Positions 8,728 through 18,027 of a DNA stretch of 64,000 bases are shown here, in pieces. Each line of letters opens with the position of its first letter. The first letter of the stretch is position 1. The notes under the pieces are model-generated. The model had not been told where the DNA came from, did not search any database, and saw only the letters and a list, made by a program, of their open reading frames with translations. The position numbers were made by a program, and so were the translations under genes. The stretch spans positions 111,114 through 175,113 of the forward strand of contig CAZPXS010000005.1 of assembly GCA_964590075.1 (NCBI GenBank), written 5' to 3'. The stretch is from JAGDVO01 sp964590075 [NCBI: uncultured Aquificales bacterium]. Its GTDB lineage: Bacteria > Thermosulfidibacterota > Thermosulfidibacteria > Thermosulfidibacterales.

Positions 8728-10353
8728 ATGATCGCTGAGTTAAATATAAGAAACTTTGGTATAATAGATAGGGTAAGGGTTGAGTTTGGCGAAGGTTTCA
8801 ATGTTATCACAGGGGAGACGGGTAGTGGGAAATCCCTTCTAATAAAGTCTATACCCTTTCTATTTGGTCTTCAAAAGGGAGAATCAACAGGTGGCGAAAC
8901 TGTTATCGAGGCTGTTTTTAGGGAAGTTGCTGGTGAGGTTAAATCTCTACTTGAAGAGCACGGTGTATCCTTTGAGGATGAAGTTATAGTAAGGAGAGTT
9001 GTATCTTCGGGACGATCACGTTTTTATATCAACGACCAGTTGGTAACTCTAAACCTTATGAAAAACCTATTTCCGTATCTTGTAGAAGTACAGGCCCAGA
9101 GGGAATCGCTATCCCTCTTTAATAGACGGAAGTTACTTAACCTTTATGATGAGTTTTGCGGGTTGATCGAAAAGAGAAGGGATTACGAGAGGTTGTATTT
9201 CGATTATATTAGAAGGAAGGAGGAGCTAGAATCTCTGTTAGAGGAGAAGGATAAAATCTATGAGGAGATTTCAAGGTTAAGGGATTTTGTGAGAGAGATT
9301 GAAGAAAGTGGAATACTGGAAGTCGATGAGGAGGAGTTAAAGAGGGAGAGGGAATTACTCGTAAATGCCGAGAGGATCAAATCGGCCTTAAAGAGAGTTT
9401 TGGTGGTTCTATCCGATTCGGAAGTTTCTATCTTTTCACTGGTAAGAGAGGCTATAGGTGGTCTCAGATCGATACAGGGTGTATTTGAGAAGGCGGGAGG
9501 TTATCTCGATATTCTCGATAGGGTTTTGGAATATCTAAAGGAGTTGGAACTATCCATATCGTCCGATTTTGACAGGATAATCTACGACGAGGATAGATTA
9601 AACAGGATCGAAGAGATACTGTGGAACTCGGATAGGATAAGGAGAAAGTACTCTCTTGTATGCGATGAGTTAAAGAGAGAGTATGAGTCTGTAAAACGGA
9701 GACTTATAGAACTTGAGCAAAAGGTCACCGGTTTTGAGGATTTAAAGAGGGAGTTAGAGGAGATTAGAAAATATCTTTTGGAACTTGCAAATAGTCTTTC
9801 CGAGGAGAGAAAAAGGAGAAAGGCTGAGTTTGAGGATAGTATTATAGGTTACCTGGAGACAATGGGGTTTAAAGAGCCAAAGGTTGAGGTTTTATTTGAA
9901 ACCCTCGATGAGCCTAGTATTGGGGGTTTAGATGCTATAAGTTTACTCTTTTCTGCTAATCCTGGTAGTAATCTATACCCTGTTGAGAGGGTGGCATCGG
10001 GTGGTGAGCTATCAAGGCTAATGTTAGCTCTATATCTCGTGGTAAAAAGGAGAGGTGGTGCGACGCTTATCCTTGATGAGATAGATACTGGGATAGGAGG
10101 TTATACCGCTAGGGTAATAGGTGAGCTCTTATCCAACCTATCCCAGTCAAACCAGATTATAGTCGTTACCCATTTTCCACAGATAGCCCAATATGGACAC
10201 AATCATTTTGTGGTTGAAAAGACTTTAAAAGATGGTAAGGTTTATGTTATAGTAAATAAATTAGAGGGTTTAGAAAGGGAAATGGAGCTAAAACGAATGG
10301 TTGGAGAAATAAAAAACACTGTTATGGAAGGTGGAGATGGTGGCTATAGATAA
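8728..10353 (+). CDS. recN: DNA repair protein RecN
   Basis: SMC-like ATPase involved in double-strand-break repair. The N-terminus has the RecN signature FNVITGETGSGKSLL, with the Walker A at residues 29-36. A long coiled coil with a central apex occupies roughly residues 140-370. The C-terminal half carries the ABC signature SGGELSRLMLAL and Walker B in LILDEIDTGIGG, then the D-loop/H-loop segment VVTHFPQIAQ. At 541 aa it is a little shorter than the E. coli protein. It starts at ATG 8728, five bases after dprA, and its 3' end overlaps the ferredoxin gene. Confidence 0.96.
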   Translation: MIAELNIRNFGIIDRVRVEFGEGFNVITGETGSGKSLLIKSIPFLFGLQKGESTGGETVIEAVFREVAGEVKSLLEEHGVSFEDEVIVRRVVSSGRSRFYINDQLVTLNLMKNLFPYLVEVQAQRESLSLFNRRKLLNLYDEFCGLIEKRRDYERLYFDYIRRKEELESLLEEKDKIYEEISRLRDFVREIEESGILEVDEEELKRERELLVNAERIKSALKRVLVVLSDSEVSIFSLVREAIGGLRSIQGVFEKAGGYLDILDRVLEYLKELELSISSDFDRIIYDEDRLNRIEEILWNSDRIRRKYSLVCDELKREYESVKRRLIELEQKVTGFEDLKRELEEIRKYLLELANSLSEERKRRKAEFEDSIIGYLETMGFKEPKVEVLFETLDEPSIGGLDAISLLFSANPGSNLYPVERVASGGELSRLMLALYLVVKRRGGATLILDEIDTGIGGYTARVIGELLSNLSQSNQIIVVTHFPQIAQYGHNHFVVEKTLKDGKVYVIVNKLEGLEREMELKRMVGEIKNTVMEGGDGGYR

Positions 10354-10537
10354 GGAAAAGTGTAAGAGTTGTGGCTTGTGTGTAGCCTTTTGTCCGAGAA
10401 AGATATTGGTTTTAAGTGAGAACGATACGAATAGTCAGGGATACCTCTACTCGATATGTATCTCTCAAGAGGAATGCATATCCTGTGGTTTCTGCGCCGA
10501 TATGTGTCCAGATGTTTGTATAGAGGTGTATAGATGA
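10337..10537 (+). CDS. 2x[4Fe-4S] ferredoxin, delta subunit of a 2-oxoacid:ferredoxin oxidoreductase
   Basis: Small 66-aa ferredoxin with two cluster motifs, CKSCGLCVAFCP and CISCGFCADMCP, so it should carry two [4Fe-4S] clusters and pass electrons from an oxidoreductase. It overlaps vorB by four bases (ATGA), which marks it as the delta-type subunit of that enzyme. ATG 10337 is preferred because GGAAGG lies five bases before it; a GTG at 10331 would add two residues. The first 17 bases overlap the end of recN in another frame. Confidence 0.9.
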   Translation: MVAIDKEKCKSCGLCVAFCPRKILVLSENDTNSQGYLYSICISQEECISCGFCADMCPDVCIEVYR

Positions 10538-11589
10538 GAAAGTTATGGAAGGGATGTGATGCTATAGCTGAAGCCGCCATTCAAGCTGGTTGTAGGTTTT
10601 TTGCAGGCTACCCGATTACTCCCCAGTCCCAGATACTGGAGTACATGTCCTGGCGGATGCCAGAGGTAGGTGGTGTGTTTATTCAGTCGGAGAGTGAACT
10701 TGCGGCTATAAACATAGTTATGGGAGCAAGTATAGCTGGTGTCAGAGCAATGACCGCCTCCAGTAGTCCGGGTATAAGCCTTATGCAGGAGGGTATATCC
10801 TACCTTGCCGGTATGGAGCTACCTGCGGTTATAGTTAATGTCAATAGAGGTGGCCCTGGTCTCGGCGGCATACAGCCAAATCAGGGTGACTATTTCCAGT
10901 CTACAAAAGGTGGTGGACATGGCGATTATAGAACATTCGTATTCGCTCCCCATACGGTACAGGAATCGGTTATATGTGTTTTTGATGCCTTCAGAATAGC
11001 CGATGAGTATAGGAATCCTGTAATTATTCATATAGATGGTATTATAGCACAGATGATGGAGTCGGTAGAGATAAATCCGTCCTGGTACACACCCCCTCCT
11101 CCTAAACCTTGGGCTCTAACCGGTTGTTACGGTAGGGAGCCTAGGATTATAAAGAGCCTCTATCTTGGTCCCGGCGAATTAACAGCTCATGACTGGAAGT
11201 TGGCGAAAAAGTACGAATCTATGAAGAAAGAGGTTAAATGGGAAGAGTATATGATAGAAAAGGATGATGAAATGGATCTTCTTATCGTTGCCTTTGGTAC
11301 GAGTGCGAGAGTTGCAAAATACGTAATTAAGGAGCTCAGGTCGGAGGGCTATAGTGTTGGTTTATTTAGACCTATAACCCTCTATCCCTATCCTGATGAT
11401 GCTCTAAGAGCTATCTCGGCTAGATCGAAGAAGATAGTGGTTGTTGAGATGAACACTGGGCAGATGTTGGAGGATGTTGAAAGGATCACGAGAAGAGACC
11501 TATACTTTGTTGGTAAGCCTTCCGATGTCTTTTATCCCGAGGAACTTTATGTAGAACTCAAAAGAATATTGGGGGTAAATCATGGGTAG
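10534..11589 (+). CDS. vorB: 2-oxoacid:ferredoxin oxidoreductase alpha subunit, VorB type
   Basis: Cytoplasmic enzyme subunit for the CoA- and ferredoxin-dependent oxidative decarboxylation of 2-oxoacids, probably branched-chain ones. The 351-aa protein shows the alpha-subunit signature AGYPITPQSQILEYM, the SSSPGISLMQEGISYLAG segment, and GGPGLGGIQPNQGDYFQ followed by KGGGHGDYR, which fit the VorB branch better than 2-oxoglutarate KorA. The C-terminal domain has the usual VVEMNTGQM. It normally needs a TPP-binding beta and a gamma subunit encoded next to it, but here glyS follows with an 8-base overlap, so those partners must lie elsewhere or be absent. Confidence 0.88.
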   Translation: MRKLWKGCDAIAEAAIQAGCRFFAGYPITPQSQILEYMSWRMPEVGGVFIQSESELAAINIVMGASIAGVRAMTASSSPGISLMQEGISYLAGMELPAVIVNVNRGGPGLGGIQPNQGDYFQSTKGGGHGDYRTFVFAPHTVQESVICVFDAFRIADEYRNPVIIHIDGIIAQMMESVEINPSWYTPPPPKPWALTGCYGREPRIIKSLYLGPGELTAHDWKLAKKYESMKKEVKWEEYMIEKDDEMDLLIVAFGTSARVAKYVIKELRSEGYSVGLFRPITLYPYPDDALRAISARSKKIVVVEMNTGQMLEDVERITRRDLYFVGKPSDVFYPEELYVELKRILGVNHG

Positions 11590-13651
11590 AGATCTATTAT
11601 TTGAGATAGGTACTGAAGAGATTCCAGCAAGATTTATGGAGTCTGCCTTTAGTTTTATAGAATCCTATACGAAAGAGAAGTTTAAGGAATACAGGATAGA
11701 TCACGGTAATATAAAGGTTACGGGGACGCCGAGGAGACTCGTTCTTTTCGTGGAGAATGTCGCAGAAAGACAGGCAAGGAAAGAGGAGGAGATAATAGGT
11801 CCGCCTGCTAATAAAGCCTTCGATGCAAGTGGAAACGTGACGAAAGCAGGTGAGGGATTTGCGAGATCCCATGGTGTTAGTGTTTCGGATCTCAAGGTAA
11901 AGAGCACACCAAAGGGCGAGTATGTTTATATAGTCAAGGTCGATGAGGGGAGAGACACAAGGGAGATACTTCCAGAGTTTTTTGTAAACCTGGTCAAGTC
12001 CATTCCCTGGCCTAAGTCGATGAGATGGGGAAGTAGAAGGATAAGGTTTGCAAGACCTATTCATTGGTTTTTGGCTCTCTTTGGAAGTGATGTTATAGAG
12101 TTTGAGATAGAGGATATAAAAAGTGGAAATATTACCTACGGCCATAGGTTCTTGTCCAAAGGGCCGATAGTTATAAAGGAACCTGCAAGTTACTTTTCAA
12201 AACTCAGAGACAATTTTGTCATCGTTGATCATTTGGAAAGGAGAGAGATCATATCCAAGCAGGTGGAGGAATGTGCAAAATCTATAGGTGCTCTACCTGA
12301 AAGGGACGAGAAGTTACTCGATGAGGTGAACTTTTTAGTTGAATATCCAGTTGCTCTACTTGGATCCTTCGAGAAGAAGTACCTCGAACTACCAGAGGAG
12401 GTATTAAAGGTTACGATGAAGGAGCATCAGAGATATTTTCCCGTAGTCTCCAGGGATGGTAGGTTACTGCCTCATTTTGTTGTGGTTGCCAATATCGTAA
12501 CAGATGATATGTCCGTTATAGTTAAGGGTAACGAGAGGGTTTTAAAGGCAAGGCTTAACGATGCGAAGTTCTTCTTTAATGAGGATAGTAAGGTTCCGCT
12601 TGAGGTTATGGTCGAAAAACTTAGGAATGTAGTTTTTCAGGAAAAGCTCGGTACGAGTTACGAAAAGATAATGCGTTTTAGAAGGGTAAGTAACTATCTT
12701 GCCGAAAAACTCGTTCCCGATAAGGTAACTATTGTAGATAGGTGTGCCTACCTTTGTAAGGCGGATCTTGAGTCTCAGATGGTCTATGAGTTTCCTGAGT
12801 TACAGGGTGTTATGGGTAGAGCCTACGCCTATCTTAAGGGTGAAAATCCTGAGGTTGCCGAGGGAATATTTGAGCATTATCTACCGAGATTTGCAGGTGA
12901 TGATTTACCCAAGACCGATGCGGGAGCTATAGTTGGGATAGCGGATAGAATAGATACGATAGTTGGGTATTTTGGTATAGGTGTGGTGCCAACGGGTAGC
13001 GAGGATCCCTATGGGTTAAGAAGGGATGCCTTGGCTATCGTACAGATAATCCTTGATAAGAAGTACAGGATTAGTCTTAGGGAATTGGTAAAACTTGCCA
13101 TTGAGGGATTGTTGGATAAGATAGAGAAGGATCCCAAGGTTCTCGAGGGGGAGGTTCTCAACTTCTTTAGAACAAGGATTTACCATTACTTTGTTAATGA
13201 GGGTATAAGAGGTGATGTGGTAGATGCGGTTTTGGATTCTGGATTCGATGATATCGTTGATGTTAAGCTGAGGGTAGAGTCCCTCTATGAGCTATCGAAG
13301 GATGAAAAGTTCGACGATATAATGAAGACCTTTAAGAGGGTGGTTAACATAATACCCGATGACTTTGAAGAAACTACCGTGGATGAGAATCTGTTTGAAA
13401 AGGATGAGGAAAGGTCTCTCTTTAGAGCCATACTTCAGGTTGAGGAGAGTGTGAGAAAGCATATTATGGGGGAAGATTATAAACTTGCCCTTAATGAGCT
13501 ACTATCTCTGAAACCTGTAGTCGATAGTTTCTTTGATAACGTCCTTGTTATGGATAGGGATGAGAAAAAGCGGAAAAACCGTTTGAGCCTGCTTAATAGA
13601 TTGGGGAGTCTCTTTAGGAGTATAGCTAATCTTAAAAAGGTAACGGTTTAA
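11582..13651 (+). CDS. glyS: Glycyl-tRNA synthetase beta subunit
   Basis: Beta chain of the bacterial alpha2beta2 glycyl-tRNA synthetase. It binds and positions tRNA-Gly while the alpha chain (glyQ) activates glycine. The N-terminus LLFEIGTEEIPARFM is diagnostic, followed by GTPRRLV, KSMRWG, the MKEHQRYFPV block and DPYGLRRDALAI. The 689-aa length is normal. ATG 11582 overlaps the end of vorB by eight bases. glyQ, usually directly upstream of glyS, is not in this window, so the two subunits are encoded apart or the order has been rearranged. Confidence 0.95.
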   Translation: MGRDLLFEIGTEEIPARFMESAFSFIESYTKEKFKEYRIDHGNIKVTGTPRRLVLFVENVAERQARKEEEIIGPPANKAFDASGNVTKAGEGFARSHGVSVSDLKVKSTPKGEYVYIVKVDEGRDTREILPEFFVNLVKSIPWPKSMRWGSRRIRFARPIHWFLALFGSDVIEFEIEDIKSGNITYGHRFLSKGPIVIKEPASYFSKLRDNFVIVDHLERREIISKQVEECAKSIGALPERDEKLLDEVNFLVEYPVALLGSFEKKYLELPEEVLKVTMKEHQRYFPVVSRDGRLLPHFVVVANIVTDDMSVIVKGNERVLKARLNDAKFFFNEDSKVPLEVMVEKLRNVVFQEKLGTSYEKIMRFRRVSNYLAEKLVPDKVTIVDRCAYLCKADLESQMVYEFPELQGVMGRAYAYLKGENPEVAEGIFEHYLPRFAGDDLPKTDAGAIVGIADRIDTIVGYFGIGVVPTGSEDPYGLRRDALAIVQIILDKKYRISLRELVKLAIEGLLDKIEKDPKVLEGEVLNFFRTRIYHYFVNEGIRGDVVDAVLDSGFDDIVDVKLRVESLYELSKDEKFDDIMKTFKRVVNIIPDDFEETTVDENLFEKDEERSLFRAILQVEESVRKHIMGEDYKLALNELLSLKPVVDSFFDNVLVMDRDEKKRKNRLSLLNRLGSLFRSIANLKKVTV

Positions 13652-13658
13652 GATAGCT

Positions 13659-14159
13659 TTAGAATATAAGTAGTGCTCCTAGGTGAAGGTATTTACCGTC
13701 CATTTGAAGGTTTAGGTTTATCCTGTTTGCCGTTTCAAAAACATCTATACTACAGGCTTCCAGGGATGGATAGGCGAGTTGTGGATGGCGGCAGGAATGG
13801 GGTGTACATCTATCGCATAGTCTACATCTACCCGATAAAAGTGGAAAAACCTTAAATATTCTGAGATCGTAGCAGTATTTTAGGATTGCTACACCGATCT
13901 TTCTCACATCCTCATGGGAGTAACCTGTAAAGAATATTGAGTACTTAAATTCTTTAAGGATTTCCCGCATCCTTTTAGCGTCGGGTGTGTATGGTGGGCA
14001 GGTTCTACTTTTACCGTAATCGGGGCAACCATACTCACACTTTAACCTTACCCACTCTCCAACTACAATCGCACTTGTTGTTGTTACTTTGACTATGGGA
14101 GAACCCAACTCCATTAACTTTTCGGTTATCAGCTTAACCGTTTCCTGTTCTTTACTCAT
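13659..14159 (-). CDS. DUF2284 cysteine-rich metal-binding protein
   Basis: A 166-aa cytoplasmic protein with the DUF2284 pattern: VRLKCEYGCPDYGKSRTCPP, then CRLCDRCTPHSCRHP, giving at least eight Cys that probably bind metal or an iron-sulfur cluster. No enzymatic role is established for the family. I chose ATG 14159 (MSKEQE). A TTG at 14195 would add 12 residues, but it is the TTG of a TTGACA -35 box and has no ribosome site. With the -10 at 14167-14172, transcription would begin at or next to the ATG, so the message may be leaderless. It diverges from yqeY and converges on glyS. Confidence 0.8.
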   Translation of the reverse strand: MSKEQETVKLITEKLMELGSPIVKVTTTSAIVVGEWVRLKCEYGCPDYGKSRTCPPYTPDAKRMREILKEFKYSIFFTGYSHEDVRKIGVAILKYCYDLRIFKVFPLLSGRCRLCDRCTPHSCRHPQLAYPSLEACSIDVFETANRINLNLQMDGKYLHLGALLIF

Positions 14160-14166
14160 GGGAATG

Positions 14167-14195
14167 GCTATATATTTACGTATATTACTTGTCAA
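14167..14195 (-). promoter_or_regulatory. Promoter for the DUF2284 gene
   Basis: On the minus strand TTGACA (14195-14190), 17 bases, then TATAGC (14172-14167). Only seven bases separate the -10 from the ATG at 14159. The -35 overlaps a TTGTCA (14189-14194) facing yqeY. The -10 is a 4/6 match, so strength is uncertain. Confidence 0.55.
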
Positions 14196-14250
14196 TAAAT
14201 CTATTTATGGTAAATAAGTCCATAATAAATCTATCAGGGAGGTGAGTGTT

Positions 14251-14703
14251 ATGGCGGCTCTAAAGGAGAGGATAACCCAGGATATGAAGGAGGCGATGAA
14301 GGAGAGGGATATTTTAAAGGTTTCGACGTTGAGACTACTTTTGGCTGAGATTAAAAATAAAGAGATAGATAAGAGAGGTGAACTTACCGATGAGGAGATA
14401 CTCTCTTTGATCCAAAAGGCTGTGAAACAGAGGGAGGAGTCTATAGAGCAGTATAGGAAGGGTAATAGAAGCGATCTGGTGGAGAAGGAAACAAAAGAGA
14501 TAGAGATATTAAAGAGTTATCTACCTGAACCACTTAGTGAAGAGGAACTCGATAGGATAATAGAGGAGACTATAAAAGAAGTTGGGGCTATGGGACCCAA
14601 GGATATGGGAAAGGTTATGAAGGCTATAATGCCAAAGGTCAAGGGCAGGGTGGATGGCAAGATCGTTAATGAAAGGGTGAGTATCAAACTACAGAATATC
14701 TGA
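14251..14703 (+). CDS. GatB/YqeY domain protein
   Basis: A 150-aa, largely helical cytoplasmic protein matching YqeY, the free-standing relative of the C-terminal tRNA-binding domain of GatB. Typical segments are LRLLLAEIKNKEIDKRGELT, a KQREESIEQYRKGNR block, and MGPKDMGKVMKAIMPKVKG. A role in tRNA-dependent amidation is suspected from the relationship but not proven. ATG 14251 follows GGAGGTG by six bases; a GTG at 14242 would overlap that ribosome site. mutS2 follows after seven bases. Confidence 0.9.
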   Translation: MAALKERITQDMKEAMKERDILKVSTLRLLLAEIKNKEIDKRGELTDEEILSLIQKAVKQREESIEQYRKGNRSDLVEKETKEIEILKSYLPEPLSEEELDRIIEETIKEVGAMGPKDMGKVMKAIMPKVKGRVDGKIVNERVSIKLQNI

Positions 14704-14710
14704 TCTTCCT

Positions 14711-17032
14711 ATGGAGGGGGTTAGCTTAGATAGGTTTGATCTAGAAAGATTAGAGTTTAATAAGATAAAGGATGTACTTAGGGGATATGTATCCACATCC
14801 TTGGGACTAGAGGAGGTTGAGGATCTATCACCCTTAGGTGACCTCGATAGAATTGAAACTGAATTCAGGTTTGTTGAGGAGGCCTTTTTAGCTATTACGA
14901 CGGGTGAGGAGCTACCCTTTGCCTCTGTTACGGATGTGAGGGATATAGCCAATAGAAGTAGAATTCCAGGTAGTATCCTACAGCCGATAGAGATCCTCAG
15001 AATAAGGGATCATTTCTTGGTGGCTAAAAAGTTTAAGTTATTGTTGAAAGGCTATGAGAATCTTAGCCAGCTAGCGGATGAGTTGGTTATTTGTGAGGAC
15101 GTTGTAGATAAGATAGGGGAGAAAATAGATGATACAGGCTATATAAGGGATGAGGCGAGTACAGAACTGTCAGTGATAAGATCCAGGATAAGGTCGGTTA
15201 AGAATCGTATCATAAATAGGCTCAGAGAGCTTATAAACAATCCATCTATTTCAAAGGCTCTCCAGGATAGGGAGATCCACTTTAAGGGCGAAAGGTATAC
15301 CTTGGCCATAAGGAATGATATGGCAAGGTTTGTTAAGGGGATAGTCGTTGATGTCTCAAGTAGTGGAGCTACGTTGTTTGTCGAACCTATCGGTATAGTT
15401 GATCTTAACAACGAACTCGTATCTCTGATAGGTATGGAAAAGGCGGAGGAGCGTAAGATCTTAGGTGAGCTAACCTCCATGATTGGTACACATGCGAGAG
15501 CTATTTTAGATAATCTTAGGATAATTGGCAAACTTGATCTCGTATTTGCAAAGGCAAAGTTCATGATAGAGTATAAAGCTAATATACCTAAGGTTGGAAG
15601 GGAAAGGAGGATAGAGATCATCGAGGGAAGACATCCCTTACTTATAAAGGTTAAGGGTTTCGACACGACAGTTCCCATATCGGTTACCTTAAGTAAAGGG
15701 AAGAATACTATAATAATCACCGGCCCCAATATGGGTGGGAAAACGGTTACCCTAAAGACCATAGGTTTACTAACACTTATGGCCCTAAGTGCGATACCTG
15801 TTACGGCATCTAGGGATAGTTACTTTTATTTCGTGGATGGTGTGTACGCTGATATAGGTGATGAGCAGAATATAGAGGGGAGCTTATCTACCTTTGCCGG
15901 TCATATCGTTAACATAAAGAGGATACTCGAGAGGGCAACCGAGAATAGCCTTGTTCTTATAGATGAACTCGGTACGGGTACTGACCCTGTTGAAGGTAGT
16001 GCTTTAGCTACAGCTATTACTGAGAAACTACACTCTCTGGGTTCCTTCAACGTTATAACGACTCACCATAACAGTTTAAAGATGCTCGCTCTTAAGGTGG
16101 AAGGGATAGAGAACGCCTCAGTTGATTTTGATCCCGAGACCCTGGAACCGAAGTATAGACTTATATTGGGCATGGTGGGTAGTAGTAATGCCCTCTATAT
16201 CGCTAGGAGGATAGGATTACCGGAAGATATAATAGATAGGGCGAGCTCTATGATAGGGGATAGGAGGGAAGAGGAGGAGATAAAGCTTGGGATAAAATTT
16301 AGAGAAGAAGCGGAGAGAATGCTAAAAGAGGCAGAAAGGATAAGGGAAGAAGCTCGTTTGGAACTTGATAACGCTAAGAGGGAAGCTGAAAGGTTGATTC
16401 TAGATGCTAGAGACAGGGTAGAATCTCTCATAGAGAGTGTAAAGAGAGAGCTGAGGGACAGTGTTGGTGATTTATCGGGATCTAAGAAGGCCGATAGGGT
16501 TTTAATGGCAAAGAATATACTGAAGGAGTTTGTAAACTCCACTATAGGTAATTTTCAGGAGATAGAAATTGGTGATATAGTTATGGTTCAGGGGTTAAAT
16601 ATAAAGGGGAAAGTGGTTGAGAAAAGAGGTAACAGTTTCAGGATAGATACCGGAAGGATGAGTATGAATGTTTCAAAGGACTCTGTTAGGCTTGTTGAAA
16701 AGGGTAGTGAATCTGTTAGGTCAGAGGGCTTAAAGCAATCTCCCAGGGATATAAATGTATTTTTAGAGAGGCAGAGAAAAACCTTTTTCCCCGAAATTGA
16801 TGTTCGTGGTATGAGGGTTGATGAGGCTATAGCGGAGGTTGATAAGTTTCTAAACGATGCTCTTATTTTTAGCTTTTCTGAGGTTAGGATAATCCATGGT
16901 AAAGGTGAGGGTATATTAAGAAAAGCTATAGAGGAGTACCTTAAAGAGTTCCCATACGTTAGATCCTTTAGGTTGGCGGACGAAAGTGAAGGGGGTAGTG
17001 GAGTAACGGTTGTTTATTTGGATGTAAGGTAA
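14711..17032 (+). CDS. mutS2: Endonuclease MutS2
   Basis: MutS-family ATPase without the mismatch-recognition domain. In other bacteria it suppresses recombination or acts on stalled ribosomes. The 773-aa sequence has the core and lever regions, Walker A GPNMGGKT (338-345), Walker B in LIDELGTGTDP, a charged coiled coil (about 515-600), a KOW-like segment (IGDIVMVQGLNIKGKV) and a C-terminal Smr nuclease domain from about 690, with DVRGMRVDEA and HGKGEG. Its last 19 bases overlap the 3' end of tsaD on the opposite strand. Confidence 0.95.
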   Translation: MEGVSLDRFDLERLEFNKIKDVLRGYVSTSLGLEEVEDLSPLGDLDRIETEFRFVEEAFLAITTGEELPFASVTDVRDIANRSRIPGSILQPIEILRIRDHFLVAKKFKLLLKGYENLSQLADELVICEDVVDKIGEKIDDTGYIRDEASTELSVIRSRIRSVKNRIINRLRELINNPSISKALQDREIHFKGERYTLAIRNDMARFVKGIVVDVSSSGATLFVEPIGIVDLNNELVSLIGMEKAEERKILGELTSMIGTHARAILDNLRIIGKLDLVFAKAKFMIEYKANIPKVGRERRIEIIEGRHPLLIKVKGFDTTVPISVTLSKGKNTIIITGPNMGGKTVTLKTIGLLTLMALSAIPVTASRDSYFYFVDGVYADIGDEQNIEGSLSTFAGHIVNIKRILERATENSLVLIDELGTGTDPVEGSALATAITEKLHSLGSFNVITTHHNSLKMLALKVEGIENASVDFDPETLEPKYRLILGMVGSSNALYIARRIGLPEDIIDRASSMIGDRREEEEIKLGIKFREEAERMLKEAERIREEARLELDNAKREAERLILDARDRVESLIESVKRELRDSVGDLSGSKKADRVLMAKNILKEFVNSTIGNFQEIEIGDIVMVQGLNIKGKVVEKRGNSFRIDTGRMSMNVSKDSVRLVEKGSESVRSEGLKQSPRDINVFLERQRKTFFPEIDVRGMRVDEAIAEVDKFLNDALIFSFSEVRIIHGKGEGILRKAIEEYLKEFPYVRSFRLADESEGGSGVTVVYLDVR

Positions 17033-18027
17033 CGTTCCCTTTTGTTACTCCTACGGGATACCGCATCGAGTTCGATTGAGGATCTGATACCCCTTTCGAA
17101 AAGGCAGGTTGCAAGGTAGGCTACCATAAGACCGTTATCTATGCACAGCTTTGGAGATGGAAAATATACCCTGATACCTTTTTTATCAGCCGTTTCCTTG
17201 AATTTTTCCCTGAGTCTTGAGTTACAGGCAACACCACCTGCAACAACAACCCTTGGTATCCCTCTCTCCTCCACAAGTTGTAATGTTTTTGCTATCAGAA
17301 AATCCACAACCCTCTCTTGGAAGGATGCGCATATATCCGCTATCAGTTCATCATCCAGATTCTGGTTCTTCACAAAGTTTACAACGTTAGTTTTTATGCC
17401 CGAGAAGCTAAAGTTGTAATCCGCGACCTTAGGTATAGGGAGCTTTATCTTTGAACTATCACCTTTTTTGGCTATTCTATCTATAATTGGGCCACCTGGG
17501 TATCCTAGATTAAGAATCTTGGCTACCTTATCAAAGGCTTCACCTGCCGCATCATCCAGTGTGATACCCACCTCCTCCACATCCAGATAATCCCTGGCAA
17601 CGAGTAAACTCGTATGTCCACCTGATACCACCAACCCTATAAACGGGAACTCAACTTCTTCTTCCAGCATTATGGCGAATAGATGTGCCTCGATATGATC
17701 GACCCCAACAAGTGGTATACCCGTTGCAAGATGAAGGGCTTTAGCAAAGGTCACTCCTATTATGAGGGATGGGATCAAACCAGGTCTATAGGTTACACCT
17801 ATACAGTCTATATCCTTGAGAGTTACCTTTGCCTCTTTTAAAGCACTATCAAAAAGTGGCAGGATATTATCGAGGTGCTTTCTCGCTGCGATTTCAGGTA
17901 CAACTCCTCCGAATAATGAGTGGATCTTGGCCTGTGAAGAGATGAGGTTAGAAAGTACCTCCCTTTTATCCTTAAGGACCGCTACACCTGTATCGTCACA
18001 GGATGTCTCAATCCCAACGACTATCAT
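17014..18027 (-). CDS. tsaD: tRNA N6-threonylcarbamoyltransferase TsaD
   Basis: Transfers the threonylcarbamoyl group to A37 of ANN-decoding tRNAs, working with TsaB, TsaC and TsaE. The 337-aa sequence begins VVGIETSCDDT, carries the metal-binding HIEAH motif, SGGHTSLL, and the C-terminal VAGGVACNSRLR. ATG 18027 overlaps the stop of the upstream peptide-binding gene as ATGA and has a GGATAGAGGA ribosome site; an upstream in-frame ATG would add five residues. It is the last gene of the long queC-to-tsaD run. The Asn-Gly segment in IDNGLMVAY is intact. Confidence 0.95.
   Translation of the reverse strand: MIVVGIETSCDDTGVAVLKDKREVLSNLISSQAKIHSLFGGVVPEIAARKHLDNILPLFDSALKEAKVTLKDIDCIGVTYRPGLIPSLIIGVTFAKALHLATGIPLVGVDHIEAHLFAIMLEEEVEFPFIGLVVSGGHTSLLVARDYLDVEEVGITLDDAAGEAFDKVAKILNLGYPGGPIIDRIAKKGDSSKIKLPIPKVADYNFSFSGIKTNVVNFVKNQNLDDELIADICASFQERVVDFLIAKTLQLVEERGIPRVVVAGGVACNSRLREKFKETADKKGIRVYFPSPKLCIDNGLMVAYLATCLFERGIRSSIELDAVSRRSNKRERYLTSK

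Noticed and set aside
13659-14195. A longer DUF2284 protein starting at TTG 14195
   Set aside because: The TTG is the first part of a TTGACA -35 box, there is no ribosome site, and the family match begins after the ATG at 14159.
15139-15762. Long open frames opposite mutS2, the CoA synthetase and other genes
   Set aside because: They lie fully antisense to clear genes, show no recognisable domains and arise from the codon bias of the real gene.
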